A stretch of 18,792 bases of DNA from Bacillota bacterium (lineage in GTDB: Bacteria > Bacillota > Clostridia > Oscillospirales > Acutalibacteraceae): positions 1 through 18,792 of the forward strand of contig JAEXDU010000102.1 in assembly GCA_023401495.1 (NCBI GenBank). The letters are read 5' to 3'. Below, piece after piece: positions 7,202 through 13,326 of the stretch; positions within the stretch are counted from its first letter, which is position 1, and the number at the start of each line of letters is the position of its first letter. Below the pieces are notes generated by a model. That model saw only the letters and a program-made list of their open reading frames with translations. It was not told the DNA's origin and ran no database searches. Position numbers and translations under genes: made by a program.

Positions 7202-7367
7202 CTTTGGACAAAAGCAGATCGATTCCTTTTCTGATTGCTTCCCCTTTTGTAATTGCTTTTCTTTCGCAATAACGAATCAGTTTCGCTTCGGTTTCAGCAT
7301 CAAGTCGAATACTATACCGAATATCTTTAGGCTTATCTGCTTTTGGCCTGCCAATTTTGGGTGACAT
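7194..7367 (-). CDS. Ribbon-helix-helix (CopG-like) DNA-binding protein, copy 2
   Basis: A 57-residue paralogue of the protein at 6675-6860: basic arm SPKIGRPKADKPKD, strand IRYSIRLDAE, helices TEAKLIRYCERKA and KGEAIRKGIDLLLSKEK. The ATG at 7367 is chosen over one four codons upstream because it has the same GTGAGGTG ribosome site as copy 1. The promoter is near consensus: TTGACT (7419-7424), 17 bases, TATGAT (7396-7401), with TTGAC/GTCAA as inverted half-sites across it. Dimeric DNA binding and autorepression are expected from the family; targets are unknown. Confidence 0.85.
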   Translation of the reverse strand: MSPKIGRPKADKPKDIRYSIRLDAETEAKLIRYCERKAITKGEAIRKGIDLLLSKEK

Positions 7368-7395
7368 TTCACACCTCACTTTCCGTTACACCAAA

Positions 7396-7424
7396 ATCAT
7401 AGTTGTTGACACACATAAAGTCAA
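7396..7424 (-). promoter_or_regulatory. Promoter of RHH copy 2
   Basis: TTGACT (7419-7424) and TATGAT (7396-7401) on the - strand with a 17-base spacer. Both hexamers are identical to those of copy 1. GTCAA (7420-7424) and TTGAC (7406-7410) form a short inverted repeat across the spacer. Confidence 0.75.
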
Positions 7425-7533
7425 ATGTATTTCTAGATATTTCTCAGATATAACACAAACTCACTCCCTTCCCAGCATTTTCCTTCTATCATGAACAGTT
7501 CGGAGGATACGCAGTTCATGTTGGTAACCAAAC

Positions 7534-7557
7534 TTAGGCGTTGCCCCACTCATTCCG
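7534..7557. repeat. 24-bp imperfect repeat, copy 2, upstream of RHH copy 2
   Basis: Matches 6981-7004 at 20 of 24 positions, with an identical CCCACTCATTCCG end; part of the duplicated unit described there. Confidence 0.7.
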
Positions 7558-7691
7558 CATCTTTATTGATTATCACATTGAGTAAGAAAATTGAGATGAA
7601 TCTGACCAATTACCATGGGAACGGCTTTACAGTGATGCCATGGCTTCACCGTCTGTTTTCGGGCTATGTGCAATGGCAGTGATGTCATCTA

Positions 7692-7779
7692 TATCGATAG
7701 ACAAAGATCAAACTGACACTTGACAAAAAGGATATGGAAGCGTATGTTATCGATATAAGAAGTTAGTTATAGCTAACTT
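7692..7779 (+). promoter_or_regulatory. Promoter of methyltransferase with flanking palindromes
   Basis: TTGACA (7720-7725) is separated by 17 bases from TATGTT (7743-7748), a near-consensus promoter. Identical 8-bp palindromes TATCGATA lie at 7692-7699 and 7748-7755, 56 bp centre to centre. An inverted repeat AAGTTAG...CTAACTT (7760-7766 and 7773-7779) lies just after the expected start of transcription. These are candidate operator sites for an unidentified regulator. Confidence 0.7.
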
Positions 7780-7817
7780 TGCGATGACGGCAAAAAGAAA
7801 CTGCGGGAGGAATCAAT

Positions 7818-8618
7818 ATGCCTGTAAAGCTCGATGGTGTCATGGAGACACTGATGATCACTCTTTCTGTCCGGGCGAAAGATGCGGCCAGTGCTGCCCC
7901 TGTCTTGAACGACCAAAAGGCCGCCGAGATGGTCAAAAGAATAGACTACGATTTTTCCAAGTTTGACAGCGGTGTCATGTCCTATTACGGTGTTCTTGCG
8001 CGCGCCAAAATGATGGATGATCAGGCGCGGTTATTTATCCGCAAAAATCCTGAATGCACTGTTGTGTCGGTGGGATGTGGACTGGACACCCGTTTTTCCC
8101 GGGTGGACAACGGCAGAATTCAGTGGTACAATCTGGATTTTCCTGAGGTGATCGAACAGCGCAAGCAATTTTTTGAAGAGCATCCCCGCGTGCAAAATAT
8201 TCCGAAATCCGCGCTAGACCCCAGCTGGACACAGGCTGTCAACACAAACGGCCAGCCGCTGCTGATCATTTCTGAAGGCATGCTGATGTATCTTCACGAA
8301 AACGAGGTCGCACAGCTCCTTGAGATTTTGACCGGCGGTTTTGACTGCTTTGAAGCACATTTTGATCTGCTCTATAAGGGGCTTGTGAACAAGGGAAGCA
8401 TGCACGACACGGTGAAAAAGACCGGCGCACAGTTTAACTGGGGTGTTAAGGATGGCAGTGAAGTCGTGCGTTTGTGCCCCGGACTCAGGCAGATCGGGTT
8501 GATCAATTTTACCGATGAGATGAGGCGGCTGCTGCCGGGAGCCAAAAAGCTGTTGATTCCGATCATGTACCTTACGAATAATCGTCTGGGCATCTATACT
8601 TATCAAAAGAACGCATGA
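7818..8618 (+). CDS. SAM-dependent methyltransferase, LCMT/COG3315 family
   Basis: A 266-residue methyltransferase of the leucine carboxyl methyltransferase-like family, which methylates oxygen on small molecules or C-termini. The SAM-binding loop VVSVGCGLDTRFSR lies at residues 82-95, the acidic strand WYNLDFPEVIEQR near 112-124, and LLIISEGMLMYL near 152-163 matches the conserved EGV-xxYL element of the family. An N-terminal helical cap contains KMMDDQARLFI. The GGGAGGA box before the ATG at 7818 fixes the start. It has its own strong promoter, and the nearest clear hairpin downstream is at 8796-8850, so it is probably monocistronic. The substrate is unknown; bacterial members are often linked to natural products, but no biosynthetic genes are nearby. 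Confidence 0.88.
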   Translation: MPVKLDGVMETLMITLSVRAKDAASAAPVLNDQKAAEMVKRIDYDFSKFDSGVMSYYGVLARAKMMDDQARLFIRKNPECTVVSVGCGLDTRFSRVDNGRIQWYNLDFPEVIEQRKQFFEEHPRVQNIPKSALDPSWTQAVNTNGQPLLIISEGMLMYLHENEVAQLLEILTGGFDCFEAHFDLLYKGLVNKGSMHDTVKKTGAQFNWGVKDGSEVVRLCPGLRQIGLINFTDEMRRLLPGAKKLLIPIMYLTNNRLGIYTYQKNA

Positions 8619-8795
8619 CATTGAGAAACGACAGGATGCCTTGGATCGATTTTATAGCAGACGTGCAAATAAATGAATGCAGGCTTTGGGGCGTGGAAAA
8701 AGGTGTGGGATACTGGACAGTTCAATAAAGCGGTTCTCTATTTCGCATCTACTTCATTTGCACCACTTAGTACAAAACAGATGCAGGCTGCAACG

Positions 8796-8850
8796 TGGAC
8801 ACAAAACAAAACGCACTCCACAAAGTAAAGTGCGTTTTGTTTTGTGTCCA
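8796..8850. terminator. Very long perfect hairpin, two-way terminator
   Basis: Two exact 22-bp arms (8796-8817 and 8829-8850) surround an 11-base loop. The inner stem AAAACGCACT/AGTGCGTTTT followed by TGTTTTGTG is the classic terminator pattern, repeated symmetrically on both strands. It is the first terminator after the methyltransferase gene. Confidence 0.75.
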
Positions 8851-9104
8851 GCTTCAAGTTGGTTGTACGAATATTCATAAAAACAAGCTACATACATACC
8901 CCGCGCCGGTAAAGTTTTACGGCACAAACAGGTGAACATGACAGCAATACAGGTGCAAAGCAAACCAACAGACTGGATTTGTTGACTATCGTGCGGTCAA
9001 TCGTTTATTGCCTCAATGCCGAGGCGTTTGAGTGCGTCAAGGCTGTTCAAATCAGTGAGAAACACCTTTCGGTGCCTGAAAAACAAATTCGCCCTTGAAA
9101 GCAT

Positions 9105-9146
9105 GAAGCCGGAAGCGTTAAGAATGGTCTTAACGCTTCCGGCTTC
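9105..9146 (-). terminator. Terminator of the sulfur operon
   Basis: A perfect 19-bp stem with core CCGGAAGCGTTAAGA (9109-9123) closes an ATGG loop and pairs with 9128-9146. It lies 89 bases after the last gene of the eleven-gene - strand operon and is the only strong hairpin before the next transcription unit. Confidence 0.8.
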
Positions 9147-9234
9147 TGTTTTCTCTGTTTCATTCCCGTCCCTGCGGGAAAAGACTTTTACCTGTATTGA
9201 TCCCGGGCAGCTTTTGGGGGCTACAGCAACGAAA

Positions 9235-9648
9235 TCAAGGGGTTATTTCCAGCGTTTGCAAGGTTACCGCGCCGCCTGCAATCTCAAACGCCCTGAGCAC
9301 CGGCGTTTCCTCCGCCAGCGAAAGAATCAGATAGCTGGCTTTTGGGTCATAGGCCAGCCTGATATCTTCCTGAGACGGCCGCGAGGGAGTGGAGGGGTGA
9401 GAATGGAAATTTCCAAGCGGAGAAAGGCCCCGTGCGCGCATATCCTTGACGGCAGCCAGCTGCTCCCGGGGATCAATCGAAAAATGCTCCGGACTTTGGT
9501 CGGGGTTCGACAAAAGATATACCTTCTCCACCATTTTCAGATCGCCCTGTACGATCCCGGCGATCAGGCCGCAGGCTTCGTTGGGCAGTCCCGCTTTTGC
9601 GTGGCCGACAATTGCGTCATAATCCGATTTTTTCAGCCTGACCGTCAT
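9235..9648 (-). CDS. JAMM/Mov34 metallopeptidase of the sulfur-carrier system (HcyD/Mec-like)
   Basis: A 137-residue zinc peptidase of MEROPS family M67. The active-site set is complete: Glu24 in NEACGLIAG, His82 and His84 in NFHSHP, Ser92 and Asp95 in RPSQED. Relatives linked to sulfur carriers (Mec with CysO, QbsD with QbsE, HcyD with HcyS) cut after the carrier's Gly-Gly, either removing a C-terminal extension or releasing the amino acid made on the carrier. The operon's carrier ends GGG-Ala-Ile, so both jobs are plausible: removal of Ala-Ile, then release of homocysteine. The gene overlaps the adenylyltransferase by four bases and is the last in the operon. The substrate is inferred from context, not shown. 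Confidence 0.9.
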   Translation of the reverse strand: MTVRLKKSDYDAIVGHAKAGLPNEACGLIAGIVQGDLKMVEKVYLLSNPDQSPEHFSIDPREQLAAVKDMRARGLSPLGNFHSHPSTPSRPSQEDIRLAYDPKASYLILSLAEETPVLRAFEIAGGAVTLQTLEITP

Positions 9649-10448
9649 TTCAAATCACACTCCGCCTGTTCATAATCAAACGGCTCCAAAATGGTGGGGT
9701 GCTCCCCGCAAACGGCGCAGTTATGCGCCCGCGGCAGCTTGATCTTGCGGAACTCCATTTTGAGGGCGTCATACGTCAGCAGCTGCCCCGTGAGAAGATC
9801 CCCCGCGCCAACGAGATACTTTACCGCCTCCACGGCCTGCAAAGAGCCGATCGCGCCCGCGACCGCCCCGATGATACCGGCCTGGCTGCAGGTGGGAACC
9901 GCGTCCTTTGGCGGGGGTTCCTTGAATACACAGCGATAACACGGACCCTGCCCCGGCACATAGGTCATCAGCTGGCCACGGAACCGGATGATCCCCGCGT
10001 GGGAAAAGGGTTTCTTTGCCAGCACGCAGGCGTCGTTGATGAGGAATTTCGCCGGGAAATTATCGGTGCCGTCGAGGATGAAATCATAGTCCGCGATCAG
10101 CTCCATGACATTGTCCGCCGTGACAAAGGTACGGTACGTATTGACCGTGATGTCGGGATTGATGGCCTGCATCGTCTCTTTTGCCGACTGCACCTTTGCC
10201 TTGCCCAGATCGGCTGTGGTGTGAATGATCTGCCGCTGCAGGTTCGACAAATCCACCTCGTCGGCGTCGGCAATGCCGATGGTACCGACGCCTGCCGCGG
10301 CTAAATAAAGCGCGGCGGGAGCGCCCAGGCCCCCTGCCCCGATGATCAGCACTTTGGCGCCCAGCAGCTTCTTCTGCCCTTTTACCCCCACCTCGGAAAG
10401 AATGATATTCCGGGAGTAACGCTCGAGCTGTTCGTTGGTAAAGGCCAT
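9645..10448 (-). CDS. ThiF/MoeB/HcyF-type sulfur-carrier adenylyltransferase
   Basis: A 267-residue E1-like enzyme that uses ATP to adenylate the C-terminal glycine of a ThiS-type carrier so that sulfide can replace AMP. The Rossmann loop GAGGLG is at 37-42, Asp61 ends the ribose-binding strand, the SNLQRQ motif is at 68-73 and the metal Asp lies in LDGTDNF (125-131). The zinc site is complete: Cys170, Cys173, Cys244, Cys247. Cys187 in VPTCSQAG sits where MoeB/ThiF carry the catalytic-position cysteine. There is no rhodanese domain, so sulfur probably arrives as sulfide rather than persulfide. It starts within the stop of the carrier gene (TGATG) and overlaps the peptidase by four bases. ThiF of thiamine synthesis is the alternative, but no thiamine genes are nearby. 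Confidence 0.93.
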   Translation of the reverse strand: MAFTNEQLERYSRNIILSEVGVKGQKKLLGAKVLIIGAGGLGAPAALYLAAAGVGTIGIADADEVDLSNLQRQIIHTTADLGKAKVQSAKETMQAINPDITVNTYRTFVTADNVMELIADYDFILDGTDNFPAKFLINDACVLAKKPFSHAGIIRFRGQLMTYVPGQGPCYRCVFKEPPPKDAVPTCSQAGIIGAVAGAIGSLQAVEAVKYLVGAGDLLTGQLLTYDALKMEFRKIKLPRAHNCAVCGEHPTILEPFDYEQAECDLK

Positions 10449-10657
10449 CAGATCGCCCCCCCACCCATAAAGTAGAGGAATTCCACACTGTCGCCGTCTT
10501 TTAACACTGTTTCGGCAAACGTGTCGCTGCGGATGAATTCATCGTTGACCGACACGGTGACGTATTCCGGTGTTTCCACCTGCTCCAGTTCGATCAGCTT
10601 TGTCACAGTGAGGCCATCAGCGTATTCCTTTGAGATGCCGGTTACGGTAAGTTTCAT
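10448..10657 (-). CDS. ThiS/MoaD-type sulfur carrier with Gly-Gly-Gly-Ala-Ile tail (HcyS-like)
   Basis: A 69-residue ubiquitin-fold carrier. The body reads like ThiS (VTVSVNDEFI near 33-42, then LKDGDSVEFLYFM), and aligning DGDSVEFLYFMGGG with the ThiS end places Gly67 where ThiS stops. Ala68-Ile69 is thus a two-residue extension. Carriers must end in free Gly-Gly to be adenylated, so trimming is needed; precedents are QbsE (Cys-Phe removed) and HcyS (Ala removed). GGAGGA lies seven bases before the ATG at 10657, which excludes the longer frame from 10750. It overlaps the thioredoxin gene by four bases and the adenylyltransferase by one. Role: to carry sulfur as a thiocarboxylate to O-acetylhomoserine (inferred). 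Confidence 0.9.
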   Translation of the reverse strand: MKLTVTGISKEYADGLTVTKLIELEQVETPEYVTVSVNDEFIRSDTFAETVLKDGDSVEFLYFMGGGAI

Positions 10658-10983
10658 TTTGAGTCCTCCAAAATCTGATTGATCGTTTCGCGCAGCGCTT
10701 CTTTTCCCGCAAAACCGCTTCTTCTTTGTCGTTCCTCTCCGTTGGAACAAAAAATCAGCGTAGGGGCGGAAAGAACGCCATATTGCTCGGAAAGCTCCAG
10801 ATTGGCGTTAACATTCACCTTGCACAGCTTGAACCGGCCGCCGTATTCCTCCTCCAGCTCCGCCAAAACCGGCGACAGGCGTTTGCAGGGAATGCAGCTA
10901 TCCGAATAAAAATCCAGTAAAACCGGAACCGTGCTGTTCAGCACCTCGGATTCCAGGTTTTCCACTGTGATTCTGACCGCCAT
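10654..10983 (-). CDS. Thioredoxin-fold protein with CIPC active site
   Basis: A 109-residue thioredoxin. The active site reads SCIPCK at 29-34, differing from the usual CGPC at the second position of the motif, and the cis-proline element appears as VLSAPTLIF. Length and fold match a single-domain cytosolic thioredoxin. The ATG at 10983 (MAVRITVENL) is preferred to one eight codons upstream, which would overlap the TusA-like gene by 23 bases; GGCGGG lies a few bases before it. In this operon it could keep the TusA-like cysteine, the adenylylsulfate reductase or other thiols reduced; which one cannot be told. One base separates it from the TusA-like gene, and four bases overlap the carrier gene. 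Confidence 0.9.
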   Translation of the reverse strand: MAVRITVENLESEVLNSTVPVLLDFYSDSCIPCKRLSPVLAELEEEYGGRFKLCKVNVNANLELSEQYGVLSAPTLIFCSNGEERQRRSGFAGKEALRETINQILEDSK

Positions 10984-10984
10984 T

Positions 10985-11230
10985 TTAGTCGCCCGCCTTT
11001 CGCACAATCAGGTTATAGGTGCCGTCCCCATTATCCGTCAGCTTCAGGATTTGGTGTCCCTCCCCTTTCACGCTGCGGGGGACATTCTGCACCGGTTCGC
11101 CGTCGTTCATGCGGATGGAGAGAATCTGCCCCTCCTCCAGCTCTTCCAGCGCGACCTTGGCCTTGACAAAGGTCACCGGGCATACCACATCGGTGATATC
11201 CACCGTTTCGTCAATGTTGTAATCACCCAC
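10985..11230 (-). CDS. TusA-family sulfur-transfer protein
   Basis: An 81-residue protein with the TusA/SirA fold: strand TVDITDVVCPV, active cysteine at 17 in a CPVT motif (CPxP in most members), helix VKAKVALEELEEGQ, strand ILSIRMNDGEP and a C-terminal strand YNLIVRKAGD. TusA proteins accept and pass on sulfur on that cysteine. I start it at the GTG at 11230, which has GGAGG nine bases upstream and overlaps the sulfite reductase gene by eight bases; the frame upstream to 11323 reads as non-protein. The change from CPxP to CPxT may weaken persulfide transfer. Its job here is inferred: holding sulfide-level sulfur between the sulfite reductase and the carrier, or serving the reductase. Confidence 0.86.
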   Translation of the reverse strand: MGDYNIDETVDITDVVCPVTFVKAKVALEELEEGQILSIRMNDGEPVQNVPRSVKGEGHQILKLTDNGDGTYNLIVRKAGD

Positions 11231-12083
11231 GATACGCCGCCTCCATTTCTGTTTCAAATTCGTCCCAGCCGGCCCGGTCGATCGCCACACGGAAGCGTTC
11301 GCTGGGTTTGGCATGTTTGTCAAAGAAATTCATAGCCGCATCTGCCACCCGGAACAGCGTTTCTTTGTCGCGGATGATGGGCAATACCTGCTTGCCTTTG
11401 GCGATCAGGTTGCCGAAGGTGCCGCCGAACGAAACCAGATACCCCGGTTCGCCCTTCCACGCGTCGAAGGGGCAGGCCTTGAAGCAGCGGCCGCAATTGG
11501 TGCACTTGCTTTCCTCCAGCACGATTTTGCCGTCGGTTTGGGTCAGGGCCTCTTCGCGGCAGGCTTTCAGACAAACGCCGCAAAGGGTACAGGCCTCCGG
11601 AATCCACTCCACCGTATAACCGCCTTTGATGCCCATATCGTTTTCTTCGGCCTTCAGGCAGTTATTCTGGCACCCGGTGATCCCGAACTTGAATTTATGG
11701 GGCAGCTCCCGACCAAAATAGCGGTCGGAAATCTCTGTTGCCAGTGTGTAAGTATCGATGCAGCCGGAGGGACAGATCGCACTGCCCTGGCAGGCCGTTA
11801 CCGTGCGCACGCGGGGCCCGCACACGCCGGTGTCAACACCGCCCTCCTTCAGCTCCGCCTTGACAGATTCCACGTCGCCGAGCTTGATAAAGGGAATCTC
11901 CACCCCCTGGCGGGAGGTGAGATGCACATGCCCGTCACCGTATTTCCTGCTGATTTCGGCGACGGTCAAAAGCTGCTCCGCCGTCAGATTTCCCCCCACT
12001 ACCTTCAGCCGAAGAGAAAAATTGTCCTTCTGCACCTGACGCATAAAACCGCCATTTTTTAGCGCTTTGTAATCAGTCGCCAT
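11223..12083 (-). CDS. Siroheme/4Fe-4S sulfite reductase with two ferredoxin clusters (AsrC-like)
   Basis: Predicted six-electron reduction of sulfite to sulfide. Numbered from the ATG at 12083 (286 residues): an N-terminal half with HVHLTSRQGVEIP near 52-64, then the siroheme-cluster cysteines Cys98, Cys104, Cys138 and Cys142 in the C-x5-C...C-x3-C order of sulfite/nitrite reductases. A ferredoxin insert follows with Cys165/168/171/175 and Cys194/197/200/204, and then a C-terminal half. Size and order match the C subunit of anaerobic sulfite reductase, but no AsrA or AsrB gene is present, so electrons probably come straight from ferredoxin. The start overlaps the metY end by 11 bases. A nitrite reductase is less likely given the neighbours. 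Confidence 0.9.
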   Translation of the reverse strand: MATDYKALKNGGFMRQVQKDNFSLRLKVVGGNLTAEQLLTVAEISRKYGDGHVHLTSRQGVEIPFIKLGDVESVKAELKEGGVDTGVCGPRVRTVTACQGSAICPSGCIDTYTLATEISDRYFGRELPHKFKFGITGCQNNCLKAEENDMGIKGGYTVEWIPEACTLCGVCLKACREEALTQTDGKIVLEESKCTNCGRCFKACPFDAWKGEPGYLVSFGGTFGNLIAKGKQVLPIIRDKETLFRVADAAMNFFDKHAKPSERFRVAIDRAGWDEFETEMEAAYRG

Positions 12084-13326
12084 GAAAATCACCACTTTCT
12101 TGTGTTTTGGAAATCGCCTGCGCGAAGTCTTCTTTCAAATCCTCAATGTCTTCCAAACCGACACTCACGCGGATCAGATCGTCATACACTCCCGCGTTTT
12201 CTTTTTGCTGTTCGGTCGCGTGATTGTAAATGGTAGAAGCCGCGTGGATCACAAGCGTGCGGACATCCCCGATATTGGTGGCAATATGGGCGTATTTCAG
12301 CGCGTTGATCAGCGCAAAAGCCTTTTCTTTATTGCCGGCCCGAAGCGTCAGGATCGCGCCGCCCATGCCGCCGTCCATCTGCTTTTGAATCAAAGCCTGA
12401 TAAGGGCTGCCCGCCAGCCCCGGATAATTCACCGCCACGCCCGGCTTCTTTTGTAAGAATTCGGCCAGTTCCAGTGTGTTCTGACACAGCCGCTCCATGC
12501 GCAGGCCCAGTGTTTCGAGCCCCACGCAGTTCAGATACGCGTTCTGCGGGGCAAGACACGCCCCGAAATTGCGCCAGATGTCCTGCCGAAGGCGGGCCGT
12601 GTAGGCAAATTTGCCCATGGAGCGATAGTTTGCCAGCGCGGGGAACCGTTCAAAGTCCCAGCGGAAACGCCCGCCGTCCACAATAATACCGGAAATGGCG
12701 TCCCCGCTGCCGTTGATGTACTTGGAGGAGGAATGCACCACAATATCCGCTCCGTGCTCCAGCGGGCGGATCAGCGCCGGGGTCGCGGTGGTACTGTCGA
12801 TGATGAGCGGAATGCCGTGCAGGGCGGTTACTTCCGCAACCGCCCGAATATCTACCACATCCAGCCGGGGATTGCCGATCAGCTCGGCAAACACGGCACG
12901 GGCGGCAGGCGTGATCGCCCGCTCGACCTGCTCCGCCGTCACCTCCCGTACAAAGCGGGTGTGAATCCCGAATTTTTCCAGGTCCTCAAGCAGATCCAGC
13001 GTACCGCCGAACAGTCCGCTGCCCGCGACGATCTCGTCACCGCTCTGCAGAAGATTCAGCAGCGCCATGGAAACTGCCGCCATGCCCGAGGCACAGGAAA
13101 CCGCGTCTGCTCCGCCTTCCAGAGAAGCAATCCGGCGTTCAAAGGCCGTCACCGTGGGGTTGGAAATACGGGTATAGGCAAAACCGGGCGCTTTGTTCGC
13201 AAACACTCTTTCGAGCTTTTCGGCGGATTCGTGGGCAAAGGCGCTGACCTGATAGATTGGTGGCAGCGTCGCACCCTGCGAATCCGCCGGGAAGCCGCCA
13301 TGTAGAAGCTTTGTATTAAATTTCAT
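12073..13326 (-). CDS. metY: O-acetylhomoserine sulfhydrylase (MetY)
   Basis: A 417-residue PLP enzyme of the Cys/Met metabolism family. It joins a sulfur donor to O-acetylhomoserine, giving homocysteine and acetate. Signature positions are visible: YTR at 51-53 (phosphate contact from the partner subunit), ASGM at 79-82, Asp177 for the pyridine nitrogen, and the Schiff-base Lys202 in HSSSKYINGSGD. Length fits MetY (about 420-430) better than MetB/MetC (about 380). The donor may be free sulfide or the carrier thiocarboxylate made by the downstream genes. The same operon supplies both halves, as in the Wolinella pathway. GGGAG precedes the ATG at 13326, which overlaps cysN by 11 bases. Confidence 0.93.
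   Translation of the reverse strand: MKFNTKLLHGGFPADSQGATLPPIYQVSAFAHESAEKLERVFANKAPGFAYTRISNPTVTAFERRIASLEGGADAVSCASGMAAVSMALLNLLQSGDEIVAGSGLFGGTLDLLEDLEKFGIHTRFVREVTAEQVERAITPAARAVFAELIGNPRLDVVDIRAVAEVTALHGIPLIIDSTTATPALIRPLEHGADIVVHSSSKYINGSGDAISGIIVDGGRFRWDFERFPALANYRSMGKFAYTARLRQDIWRNFGACLAPQNAYLNCVGLETLGLRMERLCQNTLELAEFLQKKPGVAVNYPGLAGSPYQALIQKQMDGGMGGAILTLRAGNKEKAFALINALKYAHIATNIGDVRTLVIHAASTIYNHATEQQKENAGVYDDLIRVSVGLEDIEDLKEDFAQAISKTQESGDFHGD

Larger units (their letters stand above)
7368..7817. other. Gene-free stretch between RHH copy 2 and methyltransferase
   Basis: This divergent intergenic region of 450 bases holds the promoter of RHH copy 2 (7396-7424), the second 24-bp repeat (7534-7557) and the promoter of the methyltransferase (7692-7779). 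A short frame at 7491-7682 has no ribosome site and is not accepted as a gene. Confidence 0.55.
8619..9234. other. 616-base gene-free stretch with two strong hairpins
   Basis: Frames crossing this region are short, lack ribosome sites and run through hairpins. The stretch contains the 22-bp inverted repeat at 8796-8850 and the 19-bp hairpin at 9105-9146. Bases 8950-9100 have somewhat protein-like triplets (around 9017-9099) but no start and no recognisable family, so a decayed gene is possible but unproven. Confidence 0.55.

Noticed and set aside
6675..7367. Toxin-antitoxin modules based on the RHH proteins
   Set aside because: RHH proteins are common antitoxins, but no RelE/ParE/PIN-like partner follows either gene; the frames after them are short and unlike toxins.
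8677..8963. Short open frames on both strands across the 22-bp hairpin
   Set aside because: Both translate the hairpin arms themselves, have no ribosome site and read alike on both strands because the DNA is palindromic.
9016..9675. 219-codon + strand frame across the operon end
   Set aside because: It crosses the operon terminator and lies opposite the JAMM gene; its translation is arginine/serine-rich without a family pattern.
10448..10750. 100-residue version of the sulfur carrier
   Set aside because: The first 31 residues are the thioredoxin gene in another frame. GGAGGA sits before the ATG at 10657.
9235..10983. Thiamine or molybdopterin synthesis cluster
   Set aside because: ThiS/ThiF-like and JAMM genes alone could suggest this, but no thiG, thiH, moaE or moaA gene is near, and the neighbours are all sulfate and homocysteine genes.
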